A stretch of DNA of 64,000 nt from Manis javanica (GCF_040802235.1 NC_133170.1:5595001-5659000), one strand, 5' to 3'; positions 13,060-27,599 are shown, counted from the first letter of the stretch. Translations and numbers: made by a program. The notes: generated from the letters alone by a model not told the origin.

Positions 13060-13290
13060 CTCATACAGAATCGTGACTCTGCCACTTCCTAGCTGTGCAA
13101 CTTTGGAAAAATTGCTTAATCTTGTTGTTCTTCAGTTTCATCTGAAAAATGCACATAATATGAAATTATATCTCTTTCATGATTGTCTCCAAGAGTTCCT
13201 GTGAGGATTAAATTAGCTAATCACAGAGACCTCATAGAACAGTATCTGGCATGCATTCAAATTCAATAATTTGTATTTAGTGATGATGAT
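13060..13290 (+). repeat. MIR SINE
   Basis: A nearly full MIR: TGACTCTGCCACTTCCTAGC, GCAACTTTGGAAAAATTGCT, CAGTTTCATCTGAAAAATG, then CCTGTGAGGATTAAATTAGC. Confidence 0.8.
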
Positions 13291-14569
13291 AAGCTTCGCC
13301 GGCTCTGCAGCCAGAGTAGCCAAAAGTAATGGATGGAAGAGGCGGCGGGCCGACTGCTTCCTTCCTCTACGATCGCTAAGCTGATGCAACAGGAACACAG
13401 GGTGCCTGCTGGTCCTCCTTCCCGCCTGAGTGGAGAAATCTGGCTGCAGAAGGAAATTCTAAGTCAACAGGCAAAGAGAACCAGGGCCCAGAGACAGGAT
13501 GGGGGTGAAATTCCGAGGTGCAGTCCCGACTGAGGTTCTAGGGAGGGCTCAGATTCATGAAGCACTTGGATCTCCCAAAAAATTCCTTTTTGTTTTATTG
13601 TGGTTTTGCTTACATTTGGGTTGTTTTTCTGTTACTTAACAACGAATAGGCCCTCATAGGATCATCACACAGTTATTTAAGGGTTGCCAGGCTCTCCGCC
13701 TTCAGTCTAGCTCCAGGGTCCATTTCTACCAGGCCTTTCCCTGAAGATCCTTTGATGTCAGCTTCAGGGACAGAATTGAATGAGCTCAGGAAAGTGAAGT
13801 AGGAAGGGAACAAACCACAGGAAAACAAACAGGTAGTCTGTGGCTCTATGATAAAAACAGCTCTCTCTCTCTCTTTTTTTTAATGTGTGTGGCTTCAAAA
13901 TTCCAAAAATAATTCCAAGGAAGGGGACTCCAGAATATTTAGCACACAGATTAATCATTTCAATAAAGGTAGTCCCACAGGGGAGTACTGTGGATATTTA
14001 CTTAGTAACATAAAACATCAGCTATTTACTAAGAAGGCAGTATAATAAATCATTTAAAATATCCCAAGATAAAAATTGGGACTTCTGGTAACAGTTGCAA
14101 TTCACTCCTTTAGAACAAAATTCAAGACTTATTGCTGACATTATTTTTTAATACACTTGAGAAATTCAGACTCACATAATTCAATGTTACACAGCAGCAG
14201 TCAAGCTAAATGTCTGAAAATGTCTAATGAGTTCTCGATTCATGAACCACAACATAGTATATAAACTGATAATGAAAAGTTTACAATAAGTAAGTTCACT
14301 TATAATTATAAAGTGTTTAACACCATGTAGGTAAGCTAAATTGCCAGATTTGGGAGCATAGGAGAGCAGAAACATTTGCTGCTTAACCCCCAACAACTTG
14401 GTGTTAATATCAGGTGTAATTAACAAATTACTGTTTTTAAAAAGATAGCCACATAGGAGCATATAAATCAGTTTCCCAGAAATCCATCTGTGATTGATTT
14501 TAAAAGTAATATTCTTCCCTTCCCTTCATCCAAGCTCTTTGGTAGTAACCTTTGATAGAAATTCTGGCT
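13291..14569. other. Intergenic, no gene recognised
   Basis: Contains a (CT)n run at 13858-13873 followed by T8. The remainder is AT-rich with no recognisable coding content. Confidence 0.5.
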
Positions 14570-14915
14570 TAGCTCTGTGATCTGCTGTCTGGTGGAACAG
14601 TAGCAAACATAAAACAAGCAAGGACATTAAAATTGTCTGTACAGTGTGGCTTGCCCTTTCCTGCTGCTCTTGGGAGCCCTGACAGTGCTGCCATGTGAAG
14701 GAGTCCAGGCTAGTCTGCTGCAGTCTTACGGCCCAGTCATCCTGACCAACCCAGTCAACAGCTAGTTACCTTCCTGGACAAAATGGTTTAACTGAACTTG
14801 TGAGTCTAGCTGCTGAGACCAGCAGAACATCACCCAGCTGAGCTCCGTCCACATTGCTAACAAGAGAATTATAGGCAAAATAAAGTTGTTGTTTTAACGA
14901 TTACAACTTTATTGA
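14570..14915 (+). mobile_element. MLT1/MST-type (ERVL-MaLR) LTR fragment
   Basis: The 3' part of a MaLR LTR: CCTGCTGCTCTTGGGAGCC, CTGCCATGTGAAGGAGTCC, then CCAGCAGAACATCACCCAGC and the terminal AATAAAGTTGTTGTTTTAACG-like region. Confidence 0.6.
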
Positions 14916-16284
14916 CACTCACTTTATGTTGGGATCTACAAGAGTAGGGGGAGAAGGTATTGATTATGAATGTAAAATCTACAGAATTTCTCAGTAAGGA
15001 TTATAATGTCCTGTTATGTCAAATCATGTCTGGGTTGTCATTGCAACTTAAATCGTCTTTTCCAGAAAGCACAGAACTTTCTCATTAAATATAAGGAGTC
15101 TGTTTTAATTGGCAAGGTGGGTAATATAAATGAAAAATTGCATACCTAAATATGAGTGAGTTGACTCACATATACAGATATATATTTTTCATTCAGACGA
15201 CTACTATGGGCAGATGGCAGCCAACAACAGCCCTATTTATTTCTGTGCCTAAAAGCCACTTCTCCCTTAACATCAGTAAAAATGACACAAAAAGTTGCAT
15301 TTCCATTTAAGCATTATAATATCATTATGCAAACAAATGAGAATAAGATTAATGCTCCCTTTTTACCATTATTTTACATGCCTGGATTTGGAAAGAGAAA
15401 AATATAGGTATGACAGTCGGCTATTTAACAAATATCAATGTCTACATCAAGTATGTCATATTCAAACTAAGCCCTAGTGGCTCAGAGCTCCACACATTCT
15501 CAGAGGGCAGCTGTGGCGCTGGCTATTTGAAAGACTTAATAATGTAACCGTAACACAGAGGATATTGTTTTAAAATGGGGTAAATAGTGAAGGAGAAATG
15601 AGCAGCTCATACACCCGCTGATGCTGAAAAGATCGATTCCTTTTTATCATAGCCTTAGTTCCCTTTCTGTGAATCAGTGTCTTGATTTGCCTACATATAT
15701 TCACACGCAAGAATATTTTAAGTAGTATCAGACATTCACCAGTGATATGTGTCAAATGTTTTCTACCACTGTTACTATATATGTTGTTATCACCAGACTG
15801 TTACTATAATACTAAATATCTAAAATAGAATATTTTGTTTTTTTATAGCTACTATACACACACATACACAAATACACATATTTCTAAATGAATGTGTATT
15901 GAGAACATTACTTATTTCTAACTAAGTATTAAATATGGTCCTAAGTAATACATATAAAGACATAGATTTCTAAATGAATAGTTCAAAACATGTATATAAA
16001 AGGAATATTCTAAGCGTTAATAATATAAATATTGCTATGAACTGAATTTCTTTTTGAAGAAATTATATGTTACTTTCATATTAAACTAGGGACTCAATCT
16101 ACTAGAAAAATATATTGGCCTCTGAGCATTAAGGTAGTTGAATTTCAGATAAAAGAACAGGAAATGAAAACTCCATAGAAAGTTGCTAGATTTAAATTGG
16201 ACTGGAGTTCTATATTTTAAAAATGCAAAGTTGTTCCTAGTCTGATATCCTTAGGCATCTACTTATTCATATTTATTCATTTAA
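14916..16284. other. Intergenic, no gene recognised
   Basis: Very AT-rich, with a short degenerate (CA)n stretch near 15850-15880. No coding signal. Confidence 0.5.
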
Positions 16285-16500
16285 GCAGTCAAAAACTATT
16301 TATTGCATATTTGTTGTTTATGTGCTTGACACTTGTGAATACAACAGACATAGTCCTTGACTACATGAAGCTTCGGTCCAGTGAGGAATAGAGAAGGAAG
16401 CTGACAATTCCCATGGTGTGGGAATGGCGGTGAGTGCAGAAGAATACGCAGCCATGAGAACAGCTGTGTCTTGGGAGGCTTCCTGAATATACCCCCTTAT
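16285..16500 (-). repeat. L2 LINE fragment
   Basis: The reverse-oriented L2 pattern starts with AAACTATTTATTGCATAT, then CAACAGACATAGTCCTTGAC, and ends near TGGGAGGCTTCCTGAA. Confidence 0.55.
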
Positions 16501-19500
16501 ATTTATCTTCACATCTGATGTTAAATTATACATCCTTTCACAGCAAATGAAGAGTTTTGGATACTTAGCAAATAGGTATTGGTTGATCCAGGAATTACAT
16601 TTTTATGGGGGCTTTAAGAAGAAAATTTTGAAAATAAAACCACATGTATTACCTAAATTTGTTATGATAAAAATGTGTCTGTTGTAAAACGTGATATATT
16701 CCTCTATTAGATGAATCCATGGATGTTCTTATGAGAACAGCTCCAAGAGAGTTAGTTCTGAATGAGGCTGATGTGACACGTGATTTATGTTCTTCATCTA
16801 ACCGACCATGTTGTGTTGGCCTAAGGGACTGGGCCAGCAATTGGTATCCGAGTCAGAGGAGAATGTTTACGGGTTATATCGAGTGAGTTCCAGTAGGGCT
16901 CAGAGTGAAAGCCTGCCTATTGTGTGTGTCGTAAACGGGAGTGGAAGCGGACCGATCAATCAGAACCTGTGGGTTTTCGTGCAGGGAAGGAGAGAGCAGA
17001 CCAACGGGAAGGTGGATATTTTGAACTAAGGTTTTCTCTCTGCTGGTACTGAGTTGTTGTCTCACTTTTCCCAGAGGCTTGCTATTTACATTCCAGTCCT
17101 ATAAGCCTCGGAGTCACATGTCAGATGTAGCTGGGGAGACAATATCCTCTTTTAACCCCTATTCTTAGTGACTCCCCATATCACTTCCTTACATCATTGA
17201 AAAACCCAACTAACCTTAATTTTAAGTAATGTAACATACGTAACACTTTTTAGAACATCAAATTGGATGCTGTTTTTTAGAAGACAAAAACCTCATAAAC
17301 TGTAATAATTAGCAAGTATACAAAAAAATTCACAAAAGTTACCAAAGTCCACGTCTTTTCAAGTTGAAGAAATAAATTCCATTTTAAGTAATGTAAAAAA
17401 CCATTTCACAACACTCCTGCAGATGGTAAATAATGATTCAGTTATCTAATACTATTTCACATTACACAAAAATTATGATCAAAGTTAATTAAACTATTTT
17501 GAGCACAACCCGAGTCACGTTTAAAAAGCAGTACATACCCCTTACATGGCGTTTGACTAAAGCTGTCAGGTCATTTCCTGGTATTTTCTTTTTTTACTGG
17601 ATCTTGGGCAGGTTTGCTTATCCAGGACCACATAGCATGTTAATGGCAGCAGGACTTGAATCCTGGTCTGCTGATACCACTTGAATGTTGTGTACATTTT
17701 ACAGCTGCTTTGCTAATTTATACAAAAGACAGGCTGTCTAAATTTAGTATACAGGCGGTGGAAAGTTGCTTTACTTTCATCTTATTTAATCCCTTTTGGT
17801 CCCTTATTGTTTAGAGGAAAAATTATTTTAGTAATTACAAAACAAGAGTTATAAACTATAGTTTTTAGGTCTAATTTTGATCATGGTTCATTTACCCTTA
17901 TCAAATATTAAGCCCAAATTATCAAACGATTATGAAATATGAAGCATAAATTTGATCAGAGTTTTCTTCTTAGATACTTGCCAATTAGTTCTCATAATAA
18001 GCTACTTTTCTTCCATAAACTGCGACTATTTCCATGTAGTAAGAATTTGCTCCTGATAGAGGAAAATTGGATTAGAAAGAAAGTAAAATTATACAAATGC
18101 CTTACATTTTAAATGATGATAAACATTTAAGTGGAGACTTACTAAGAAAATAAGAGTGCATCTAGAGATTTATAGATTGCATGCTAGTACACTTGTGATT
18201 TTCCAAAGTGAATTACCTTTCTTTTGAGACAGAGAAATTATTATTGGATGATCAATAGCCCACAGAATTTTTCATATGTGTATATACATACTTTTCATAT
18301 ACACACACACATACACACACATATAAGTATACTAACATACGGATAGATCTATAATATCAAACATAAAATGCAAAAAGACCAACAGTCTATCAAGTATCCA
18401 GTGATAGAATTCAAACACAACAAAAGCTACATGGTAAGTCACATGATATAGGATTGAAAACCATTTGGAGACTTGCAGAAACTTCCAAATTGCATTTATT
18501 TCAGCTAAAATGAGTGAATATTTAAAAAGTTCACTTCCTATGACTCTGACTCAAATAGCATCACAAGTACAATCACTTGGCTTTCTTTGCTTATCAGGTA
18601 ACCTGCTCTGCAGCATGGCTGTCAGAGAATGGCCGATAGAAGGGAAAGAATTTCCCACCAAGAGAAGCTTTTGGGAACTACTTTGTCATTATATATACAT
18701 CATAAATTCCAGGTTTGACTGGTATGCCAAGTGAAAAGAAAAAGTAGAAAATATAAAGGTTTCCACATATTCTTAAAAATGGGGAATGGGATGCAGTTGT
18801 AATGATTTGATTCAAGTTCCTATTGGTTACATATTTTTTAAAAATTAAGCAAAGGTATTTGCTTAAAGCTAAACATGTTCAAAGAATTGCAAAAAAAACA
18901 ATGACAAAAATCATTCGTATTTATGACATTATGAATAAACTGGTATGTTCCTGGGAGACCAACAACTAGAAAAGATGTCCAAGATTGCCATCTTGAGTGA
19001 AATTTAGGATAATGCATTTTGAAAAAAGATTAGCAAAAAGGTATTCAAAGTTTCCCAGCACAGTTATATCCAGTAAAGGATTAACATCACTCTGAATTTT
19101 TATTGTGCAAGCAGAGAGATCAGCATTTTAAGCATTTCCTAAGAAACAAACGAAATATTTTAATGGAGAAATTGATACTGAGAGTCAATACATGGAGAAA
19201 TGTTTCCTCTCCAGGCTGCCGTCCTGTCGGCCCTTCTGTCTTCAGTGTTCCCACTTGGCTTCCCTTCTTTTCCTTGCCCTGTTCCTAAAGCTCCCTTGCC
19301 CATCACCTGCAGAAGTACTTATACAAATGTGGGCAGGCAGCAAGGTGGGGCTGAGGGGGGTGGTGTTTGGAAGGCTGAAGGGAACACCACGGATATTCTC
19401 AGATGCTACTAAATAAAAAGGTAAGGCCTGTTTAGGCTCAGTGTGTTATTTTTCCATGCTTTTCGAAAAGGGACAAAATCCCGTGTGTAAGGCATGGATT

Positions 19501-20204
19501 TCTAGGTGGGGTTAATTAAAAACTACCGTCTTAGATCAGGAAGGTCTCCCCTTCCTGCGGGTCTTCTAGTCCACCTGTGCAACTTGGCAAGACGATGGTC
19601 TTCCAGGCACAAGACCAAAGATGCAGAGGCACAGGCCTGATTAGGGTGAATGGTCCAAGTCAGACCAGGTTTCTCAACCTAAATTTGGTTCTTTTACCAT
19701 ATTTTTAGGGACTGACAGATGGTAAGAGAAACTATGAAAATTATATTCAACGGGACTTGATGAGGAAGACTGACAGGGTATGTGCTGCGTGGTTTTCCCT
19801 GAGGGGACTCCACCATGCCTCCTGGGCTCAGGACCTGTTGGACCAAAGGTGTTAGAGGGGCCCCCCGACCTGCAGGTACCTTACTAAGAGCACCCTCCTC
19901 CCTGGTCCCTGGACCACTTACAGCAGGACTGAAGGTGGGGGCTGCACACAGAGCATGCCCTTCATCTTATTTTAATGGAAATATGACTCTCCTCTCCCAG
20001 AGAAGAGCTTTTTTACTCCAACCCCGTTTATCATGGGATCTGTTTGTGGGCTGTGGGTCCTCCTGGCCCCTCCCTCATGTAGCAGCTTATTGTTCTTTTT
20101 TGTATCCATTTTCTACCTAAAAAAAAACCCCTGGTTCCTTTGAAGCACAGGCTGTCAGGTAATACAAGCTCAGACGGTCAGCAGCAGGGAAGGTCCAGGA
20201 GCCA
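16501..20204. other. Intergenic, no gene recognised
   Basis: Mostly AT-rich. A short reverse MIR trace is at about 17605-17685, and a (CA)n-containing stretch is at 18300-18325. Two GC-richer patches (16800-17030 and 19550-20100) carry short frames with no recognisable domain. Confidence 0.45.
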
Positions 20205-20370
20205 CATTCCGTTTGCAAAGCTTCAATTCCCTGTGCCTCATTTTCCTCAGCAGTAAAACGGGGACAATACTATCCGCCTCATAGAGTGCTTATAAGGCTT
20301 AAATAACTTAGTCCACATTTAAGACTTAGACTAGTGCCTATAGCCCGCAGCATAAATGGTGGCTGCTGTT
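20205..20370 (+). repeat. MIR SINE fragment
   Basis: Contains the MIR core CTGTGCCTCATTTTCCTCAG, then GTAAAACGGGGACAATACTA and CTTATAAGGCTTAAATAA. Confidence 0.75.
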
Positions 20371-20399
20371 ACCATCACCTCCCGCTCAAGTGTAGGAGA

Positions 20400-20700
20400 G
20401 TTTTACTGTGCAATTTCCAGTCACCCCTTTATTCTGTTTGGAATGTTTGTCACTAGGCTTTCACACACCTCCAAGTATTACCTCAAAGGCCAGTTTTCCC
20501 ATGAACTTCTTTTCCCGCCAGCCGGATACAATATTTATTTCAAAGTAAAACACCTCATTCTCATATTCTTCTTTAATTATATTATACTTGTCATTAGTTA
20601 GCCCCCAACTAAAAGTTGAATTCCTCTTGTCTGGAACAGGTTCACCACTTTTGTGTTTCTTGATACCATTTTCACATAAGGGGCCCTCAAATGGCCGTTG
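20400..20700 (+). repeat. L2 LINE 3' end
   Basis: An L2 3' pattern including CCTCAAAGGCCAGTTTTCCC, then a stretch resembling the typical AAGTTGAATTCCTCTTGTC near 20613 and the terminal tail. Confidence 0.55.
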
Positions 20701-22324
20701 GATTTATCACAGGTACTGTGATTTACTAGAGCGGGGCACCATCTATTATTAGTCTATATTCCAAACACGTACTGTCCCCACCCAGACTGTTGGTAGGAAC
20801 ACGCCCCTTAAGGTCCTCAGAGGAAAAATAACCCCCAACTGCCTTATCCATAAACAGAAAGACCATACATAACACGTGACAACTATAAGGAGGACCAGTT
20901 TCCTGGGTAGGTAATGGTGAGGAACTTTTATCATACTAACTCTTCTGCAGATTGACCAACTTAAAAAGAAAAAAAAAATCCATTTGAAGGCACTGAAGAT
21001 ACAGCAAACAAAAGCAGACGAAAACGGGACAGGATTTGATAACTGAAACATCTCACTGAATGAAATCAATGTTTACATGACTTTTCCTGTGAGCACACAC
21101 CCTAGTCAGGAGGCTATAACACCACTGGCTTGAGGTGTGACAGGTTGGAGTGGCTGTGCATGAAGAGAAATCCCAGAAAGGAGGCAGTCAGAGGAGGGAC
21201 CCCGAAATCTGTCTCTAAGTCCCCAACCTCTGCGCTGCTGGTATGCAAACGAAACACGGAGAAACCCAGGGGAGAGCAAGAGCCGGAAGTCTGAAAACAG
21301 GGCAGGGGTCAGCTGCCGAGTTCAAGGTGCTTGGGAAAAGCTCTGGGCTGCCTTTAGACCTGGACGAAGAAACCCAAGCCTCCCCAAGCTCAAGGTGAGC
21401 AGCCAGTGACTTAACTGGCATAACTGTCATGACAATATACAGTCATCCAGGCTGGTATGGACACTTATTACAGATACTTAAAAATATTACTGCTTTATTT
21501 ATTTCAGGAAGACAAAAACTTTTAAGTATAGGATTGGGTGGGTGGTAAAACAGGATAAAAAGGCTGCTAATACAGACGGAGTGAAAGTAAAAGCCACTAG
21601 CATGCACCCAGCTTAGGATAAGAGAGTGTCACAGAGACAGGATAAATTATAAAATGTTATAAAACAGTAATTTATTTACAAGCAAAATGAAACCATATTT
21701 GAACAAACTTTTCAAAAAGGAAAAAAGTCTTTTATTCTTATAAAGAATAGGTTTACTTAAAAATCAGTTTTAAATGGCATCCACCCACAATTTTAGAAGT
21801 CAAATAAACCTCTCCATTTTACAATCATCTAATAAAATATAAAACTTAAGAGCATCAAGCACATTTTTAAAAGATTAAGCTTTTCCAGTCAAAATTTAGA
21901 AAAATTCCAAAGTGTCATGTTTAACTAAGTTTGCTTTCAAATAAGTCTCTTTAGAGAAACTAAGTATTAATTTTTAAACAACTATGTTCCTCCACTTGGT
22001 AGCTGGAATCGTTCTCATTAAAACAAAGGTGTTTATTTCAAGGTAAATGCATTCGGCTAGCGACTCCGACCCTGCGCTGCTTTTCCTCCCTTAAATCCGT
22101 ATGTACACGCTTACCATTTTGGGGGCACCATAGCAGAAACAGTGATGGAAGACCCGACGGCGGATGGAAGATCACTTGCCATTGGAAGAGTGAGAATTAC
22201 TGTGGGCTCATCTCCTTACTTATAAAAATAGTGAGGATAACCATATTCTCCATGATTTCTCTTTCTAAAATTCTACAATTGGAGGTTAGATTCTGTGCCC
22301 TCCCTTCCCTGCTCCCCCAGCCAA
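20701..22324. other. Intergenic / possible distal 3' region of ALG10
   Basis: No gene recognised. AATAAA-type signals on the minus strand near 21490 and 21670 could end a very long ALG10 3' untranslated region, but this is speculative. Confidence 0.35.
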
Positions 22325-22560
22325 GGGACAGTGGTTGACACGGATTCTGGAGGCGGCCTGCCTAGGTTTCAATTGCAGCTCAGCCAGTTATTTGGTGATT
22401 TTGGGCAAAACACTTAATCTCTTTACAGTTTCTTCATGCGTAGAGCAGAGATATTAACAGTACTGATCCCATAGGGTTATTATGAGACATAAAAAAAGGG
22501 TGAAGCACTTGAAACAGTGGCCCATACAACGCGCTATGGGAGTTTTCAAATTTGTCATCA
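22325..22560 (+). repeat. MIR SINE
   Basis: Shows AGTGGTTGACACGGATTCTGG, TTTCAATTGCAGCTCAGCC, TTTGGGCAAAACACTTAATC and TAGGGTTATTATGAGACAT in MIR order. Confidence 0.8.
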
Positions 22561-23619
22561 CCACTGTTTGTGGGAAAAAGGCTTGAGATACAAAAGTGAC
22601 AGGGAAAGATACATTAAGTCACCTTAGGTTAAGTCTTACGTCACGATTACAAAACACAAAACAATTGTTTTACTTATACTTTAGCTTCATACAATTCAGG
22701 AAATATTTTGAGTATTATTATCTAATAAATACACATGGATGACTATAAATTACTTAGTAGTTCAAAACTTAAAACTATAAAAAATGCTTTCACAGACTAA
22801 TAAGGAAAATTTAATTACGGGGACATTTGAACAAGGACATAGAACACCACCACCACCTAGTGGATACTGCATTTTTAAAGTTTATAGATCATGTTCATTT
22901 TTCTGTCGGAGGAAACCCTTTTTCAAATAGGAGCACGCTCTCTTCACTAATGTAAAAGGAATTAGAAAAACAGAAAAATTAAATACTTAGCAAGTACTCT
23001 CAGACACTATAGCTAAAAACAGTTGAAGTACAGTTTTGTTCAGAAATTTAAAAATGTATCAAAGACAGCATGCAAGTCGCCAGAAATACTTCACCACGAC
23101 TAACCAATTAATGCAAAATAAAAATCAGCTGCAGCAAACTTATGAATTTCAAATCAAAGAGTTGTGAGGCATCATAAAAGGCCATTTTATTTTGTCTACT
23201 GTTGCTATCTAAATCTCTTCTAGGCATCCCTGGTATATGTAAATCTTGCCTCCAGGAAGCAGGGAAATTTTCTGGATACATTAGAGAATGTACGGTTTTC
23301 ATGAGTTGAAATCTGCTGGCCCTTGATTTACACTTCAGGGAATACAGAATAGTCCAATCCTTCTTCCAAATAATCATTCAATTATGAGAGTTTAACCAGT
23401 CAGGATCTCTGCTTCTCCAAGTTAAACATCCTACGTATTCTTTCAGCCATTTCTTCCAACAACTTATAAACACTCATCTGTTCATGAGCCTTTAAAGTTT
23501 CTAGCAGATCTGAAAATGACTACATTCATCAAGAAAAAATAACATGCCAGGAATGGTCTGGTTAATGCAAAGTAAAGACAGAGTTACAGCTCTCTTAACG
23601 AAAAGCTCTCACAGTGAGG

Positions 23620-23860
23620 CAGAGAAATGCACAGGCTTGGGAGTCCATCTGTGTTCTTCAGAGCACTAACTTGCGGCAAGTTGCCTGACCTGCCCAACTT
23701 TAGTTTTCTTCAGCAGTCAGAGAGAAATCAGTATCTGCCTCCTAAGAAACGAGTAGGATCAAACAGGACGGCATTTGTGAATCAGCCAGTGCGCACCCAG
23801 GGCGCTGCAGGTCACCACCACAGGTAATGGTTGGTGCTATTACTTTCATACACACGGTTC
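23620..23860 (+). repeat. MIR SINE
   Basis: A diverged MIR: GCACAGGCTTGGGAGTCC, GCAAGTTGCCTGACC, then a degraded core and GGTGCTATTACTTTC at the end. Confidence 0.6.
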
Positions 23861-26764
23861 AACTGAACTGAAGTTTCAGTCAGTGTGAAAAATCAATACA
23901 ATGTTTTAACATTTTTCTCAGAAAAACACCTATGTGATGGTAATGCACTGAGCTCAAGTTAACATCAAATTCATCAAATGCTCATATTTTGAAAAGCACA
24001 ATACAAATATTATTGGATTACTTCACTGTGGCAAAATTTCTTACACTAGAAATAATTTCCAAATGTTAAAGAATTTAATGTTGGATTTGTGGCTATTGTT
24101 TAAAAATATATCTTCAATCTATCCATTTTTATTATAATTTTTTCAGCTATACAAGTTTTACGAATTTGGAAATGTTTGTCTTGTTGTCAACATTTAAATA
24201 TATTTTAAAATCCTAAATAAAAGATAATTATCTTTCACATAGTAAAAGGTAGCCTAATAACATGAAATATTTGTAACTGGTTGAAATCTCTTTTCCCTTA
24301 AAAGCCAGTTCTGCTACTGTAATTTAATGGACTCATTTTAAATAAACAATAATTTTGAAAGAACATCCTGTAATATGATATATTTACAAGTAACTATAAG
24401 TATTAAACCTGTATTAAATAAAACATTTTAAAACTAGGTCAGAAAATTCAGGCAGAATAAAGTTTATGACGGCTCTCACTATGAACATTTCCTAAAATTA
24501 GTTTATGGTTATATATTTTTTCTAGCATATTCACTTCTTTCTATACTAAAACTTTCACTCAAGATACATTTACTCAGTATTTATTACTGGGCATATATTT
24601 ATGGACTTCGGATACATGACAGGCTGACTTCTTTCTGCAGCAGGCCCCGCACCTGCTGCGCTGACCAGTCAGGACAAACGCTATTCGCCTTTGAAATGAG
24701 GACGAAAGACTGAGACACTCACCTTACTGATTTCAAAGCCACAATCAAATAAATAAAAAAACAGAAATTCTAACTCCCATGTTAAGTGCTTCTTTTTACA
24801 AGCTCATGGTTCCTAAGCCATATTTAAATTTCCATCAGAAAAACTTTTTCCTATTTGTGTGATATTTCTTTCTTTTCACTTTCTAATGTAATTTTCATTG
24901 CTTCAAAGATAATAAATGCTCTCTAACCTACCAAACATGAATTTATTCCTTACATGAACATTTTACTTAAAAGTGAGTCTAAAATAACAGTCTACTATTT
25001 AGGGGGTATAAATAAAAATTGAGGTTCTCTTTTTCATCTCCTTTCCTGTCTTTAGAATATTAAGAACAAAAGGTCAAGCCCCATGCAGTTAAATTCAAAT
25101 TAGCAGATTACTACATTAAGCTATTGATCAGAAATAAATTGCATTAAACTATTTATATTAAGATACTTTACAGCAGACTAAGCACATACCAGAAATCACT
25201 TCAAGAAGAGGAGGAAGGGGCCAGAGAAATAACATAATTTCTCTCACTAAAGTGACACATCCTGTGTTTAAACTCAGGATTATTGAATTTCAAAATAATT
25301 TAAATACATATCCAGATGCATTGGAAAAGATTTCTGGGTATCCACTATGAGGAAACACAAATAATGTGTGAAGAAACAGCACACTGGAATCTTAATATTA
25401 ATATACAGATAGCACTTTATAGAATTTCACATAAGATCAAAACAGCTCAAAAAGATTTCTTACTGTGTTTAAGCATTTATGGCCTAAGTCTTTTTGTACG
25501 ATATTGTTTAAAATAATCCTAACAAAAGATGGTAATAACTGCAAGGCTGCACAGGCACCCTAGCTGATTATCAATATTTTATTTTACAATTACATTTTAA
25601 TCAAGAAATTCAACTAAGTATGATTTTTCTTAAATTCATGTCAAAAAATATACCTTGAAAAACATCTAAAACATTAACTTATGGTGTTTCTAAAAGCAAT
25701 GTTCTATAGCACCTTTTAATTCACAGCATTCTTTTCTAAAATGTTAAATACTGTATTTTATGTACTTCATGGAAAACACATAACCTTTTTCCTTCTGAAT
25801 GTGATTTGCTATAAAGATTCTTAAAACAGCAGGGACTCAACACTCAAAAATGAACTGGAACAGTAATTCCTCCAATGTATGGGGGAGAATGGCTTTCTCA
25901 TTTTTGCCAGACCAGATTAGAGAAGAAAAGGTTTTTTTCATCTCAGAAATATTCCTAAACACAAAAACCTCACATTAATAGTATCAGACAAGAAAGCTGT
26001 CTTTCCTACATTACACATCCCTTTTTTCAATTCTGACTTCCTGGAACTCAGAACTGCATTATAAAATAATAATTTCTTTGAGTGTACTTTCTTGCCTAAT
26101 ATGTTTTTTTATTTTTAAGGCTTGGGTAAGAACATGTGTCCTACAACCACTGTTAGAACTAGAGTCAATCTACTTTCTAACTACTGAATGGGGTACAACA
26201 ACTCTGCTTTATATTTATTACTCAAGACTATACTTGCAATTTTCACTTGCATGACTTTATGGTTGTAAGAGCAGAATACTTCCCAAATCCACTCATTCTT
26301 TGAAAACCAGAGACAGCAAAATCCAACACTGAAGACAAAGTAATTTGTTCAGTTATTTTTTGAAGTTTAGAAACATAAAATCAGGTTGAAAGAGGCATTC
26401 TAGTCACAGTCCTAAACTTACATGTCTGAGTTAATACGTCACTACTTCTCTACAATGGAATGAAACCCAGGGAATGTACTCAGCAAGCAGGACCCAAACC
26501 CAAAGACCAACACGAACAACCCCACCAGAGCTGCTGCGTCCAACTCTACAGAGCTAAGACTAGATCAGATGACTTCTAAGCTGCCTTTAGATTCTTCTTT
26601 TGGACATGAAATCATAGCAGTTACTTCTAGTTTCATAATTATGTGACTTTTTAAGTCCCCTATTTTAACCTCTTAGTAAAGATATACTTTTATTTAAAAT
26701 ATCTCAGCAAAGAAATTATCTCCTACAAATTTTATGAGGTTTTTCCTAAAATCTCCTTTGGTAA
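23861..26764. other. AT-rich intergenic, no gene recognised
   Basis: A long stretch of unusually AT-rich sequence with no recognisable repeat beyond a possible reverse L2 trace near 24550-24660. It could include distal ALG10 3' sequence, but nothing demonstrates this. Confidence 0.4.
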
Positions 26765-27175
26765 CTTCAGTGGGTTGAAAAGTGTCCCACAAAGAGATAT
26801 GTCTACTTGGAACCTGTAAATGTGACCTTATTTGGAAAAAGGTCTTTGTAGATGTAGATAAGGATCTTGACTGAGACCCTCCTGGATTAGGGCAGCCCTA
26901 AATCCAATAACACTGTCCTCACAAGAGAAAGATGAGGACAGAGGAGGAGACGGGAGCGATGCACCACCATCTACAAACCAGGGAACTCTGAGGACTGTGC
27001 GCAGCCTCCAGAGCTGGGCGGAGGCACCACCCATCCTGCAGAGCCTCCGGAGGGAACAACCCTGCTGAGACCTCGATTTTTTAGACTTCTGGTCTCCAGA
27101 ATGGTGAGAGAAATTTTTTAAGCCACCAAACTTGTGACCATTTGTTATGGTAGCCATAGGAAACTAATACAGTAA
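26765..27175 (+). mobile_element. MLT1-type (ERVL-MaLR) solo LTR
   Basis: A nearly complete MLT1 pattern: GTGACCTTATTTGGAAAAAGG (26822), the CAGATGTAATCAAG-equivalent, AATCCAATAACACTGTCCTC, GACTTCTGGTCTCCAGAATGG (27085), TAAGCCACCAAACTTGTG (27119) and the terminal GGAAACTAATACAG. Confidence 0.9.
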
Positions 27176-27599
27176 CATATTTCAGAAAGGAAATCTTTTA
27201 AAAGGTTATTATCATCAACACAATGTATCTTTGGCCAACACATTATTTCGTATTAGGAATCAGCATTAAGAGCATCTTGATTTCTAGACTTTTAACAAAA
27301 GTCAACAACTTGATTCCTAAAGACAGAAGAGCCTCTTATTTGTAACATTTTCTAACTACATGAGTCTATTTTGCCTTCTGATTAAAATTATTTACTCAAA
27401 TATTAAGCAACGTTCACTCAAGAAGAGTGCCCGATCATTTGTAAATATTCTTCAAATATTTTGTCTGCTACTGCTTTCTGAAAATAAACAAATTCCAGTA
27501 CTATAAAGCATGCCAATTTTCTTAAACTCTTACCTATAAAAAGTTTCTAGACTTTTTGAATAGCCAGCAGTATCAAAGAGATATCATCAAGTAATTGTG
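27176..27599. other. Sequence downstream of ALG10, no gene recognised
   Basis: AT-rich and probably 3' flank or 3' untranslated sequence of ALG10. No repeat recognised. Confidence 0.4.

Noticed and set aside
26828-27157. 109-codon minus-strand frame
   Set aside because: Falls entirely within a recognisable MLT1 LTR in the non-coding orientation.
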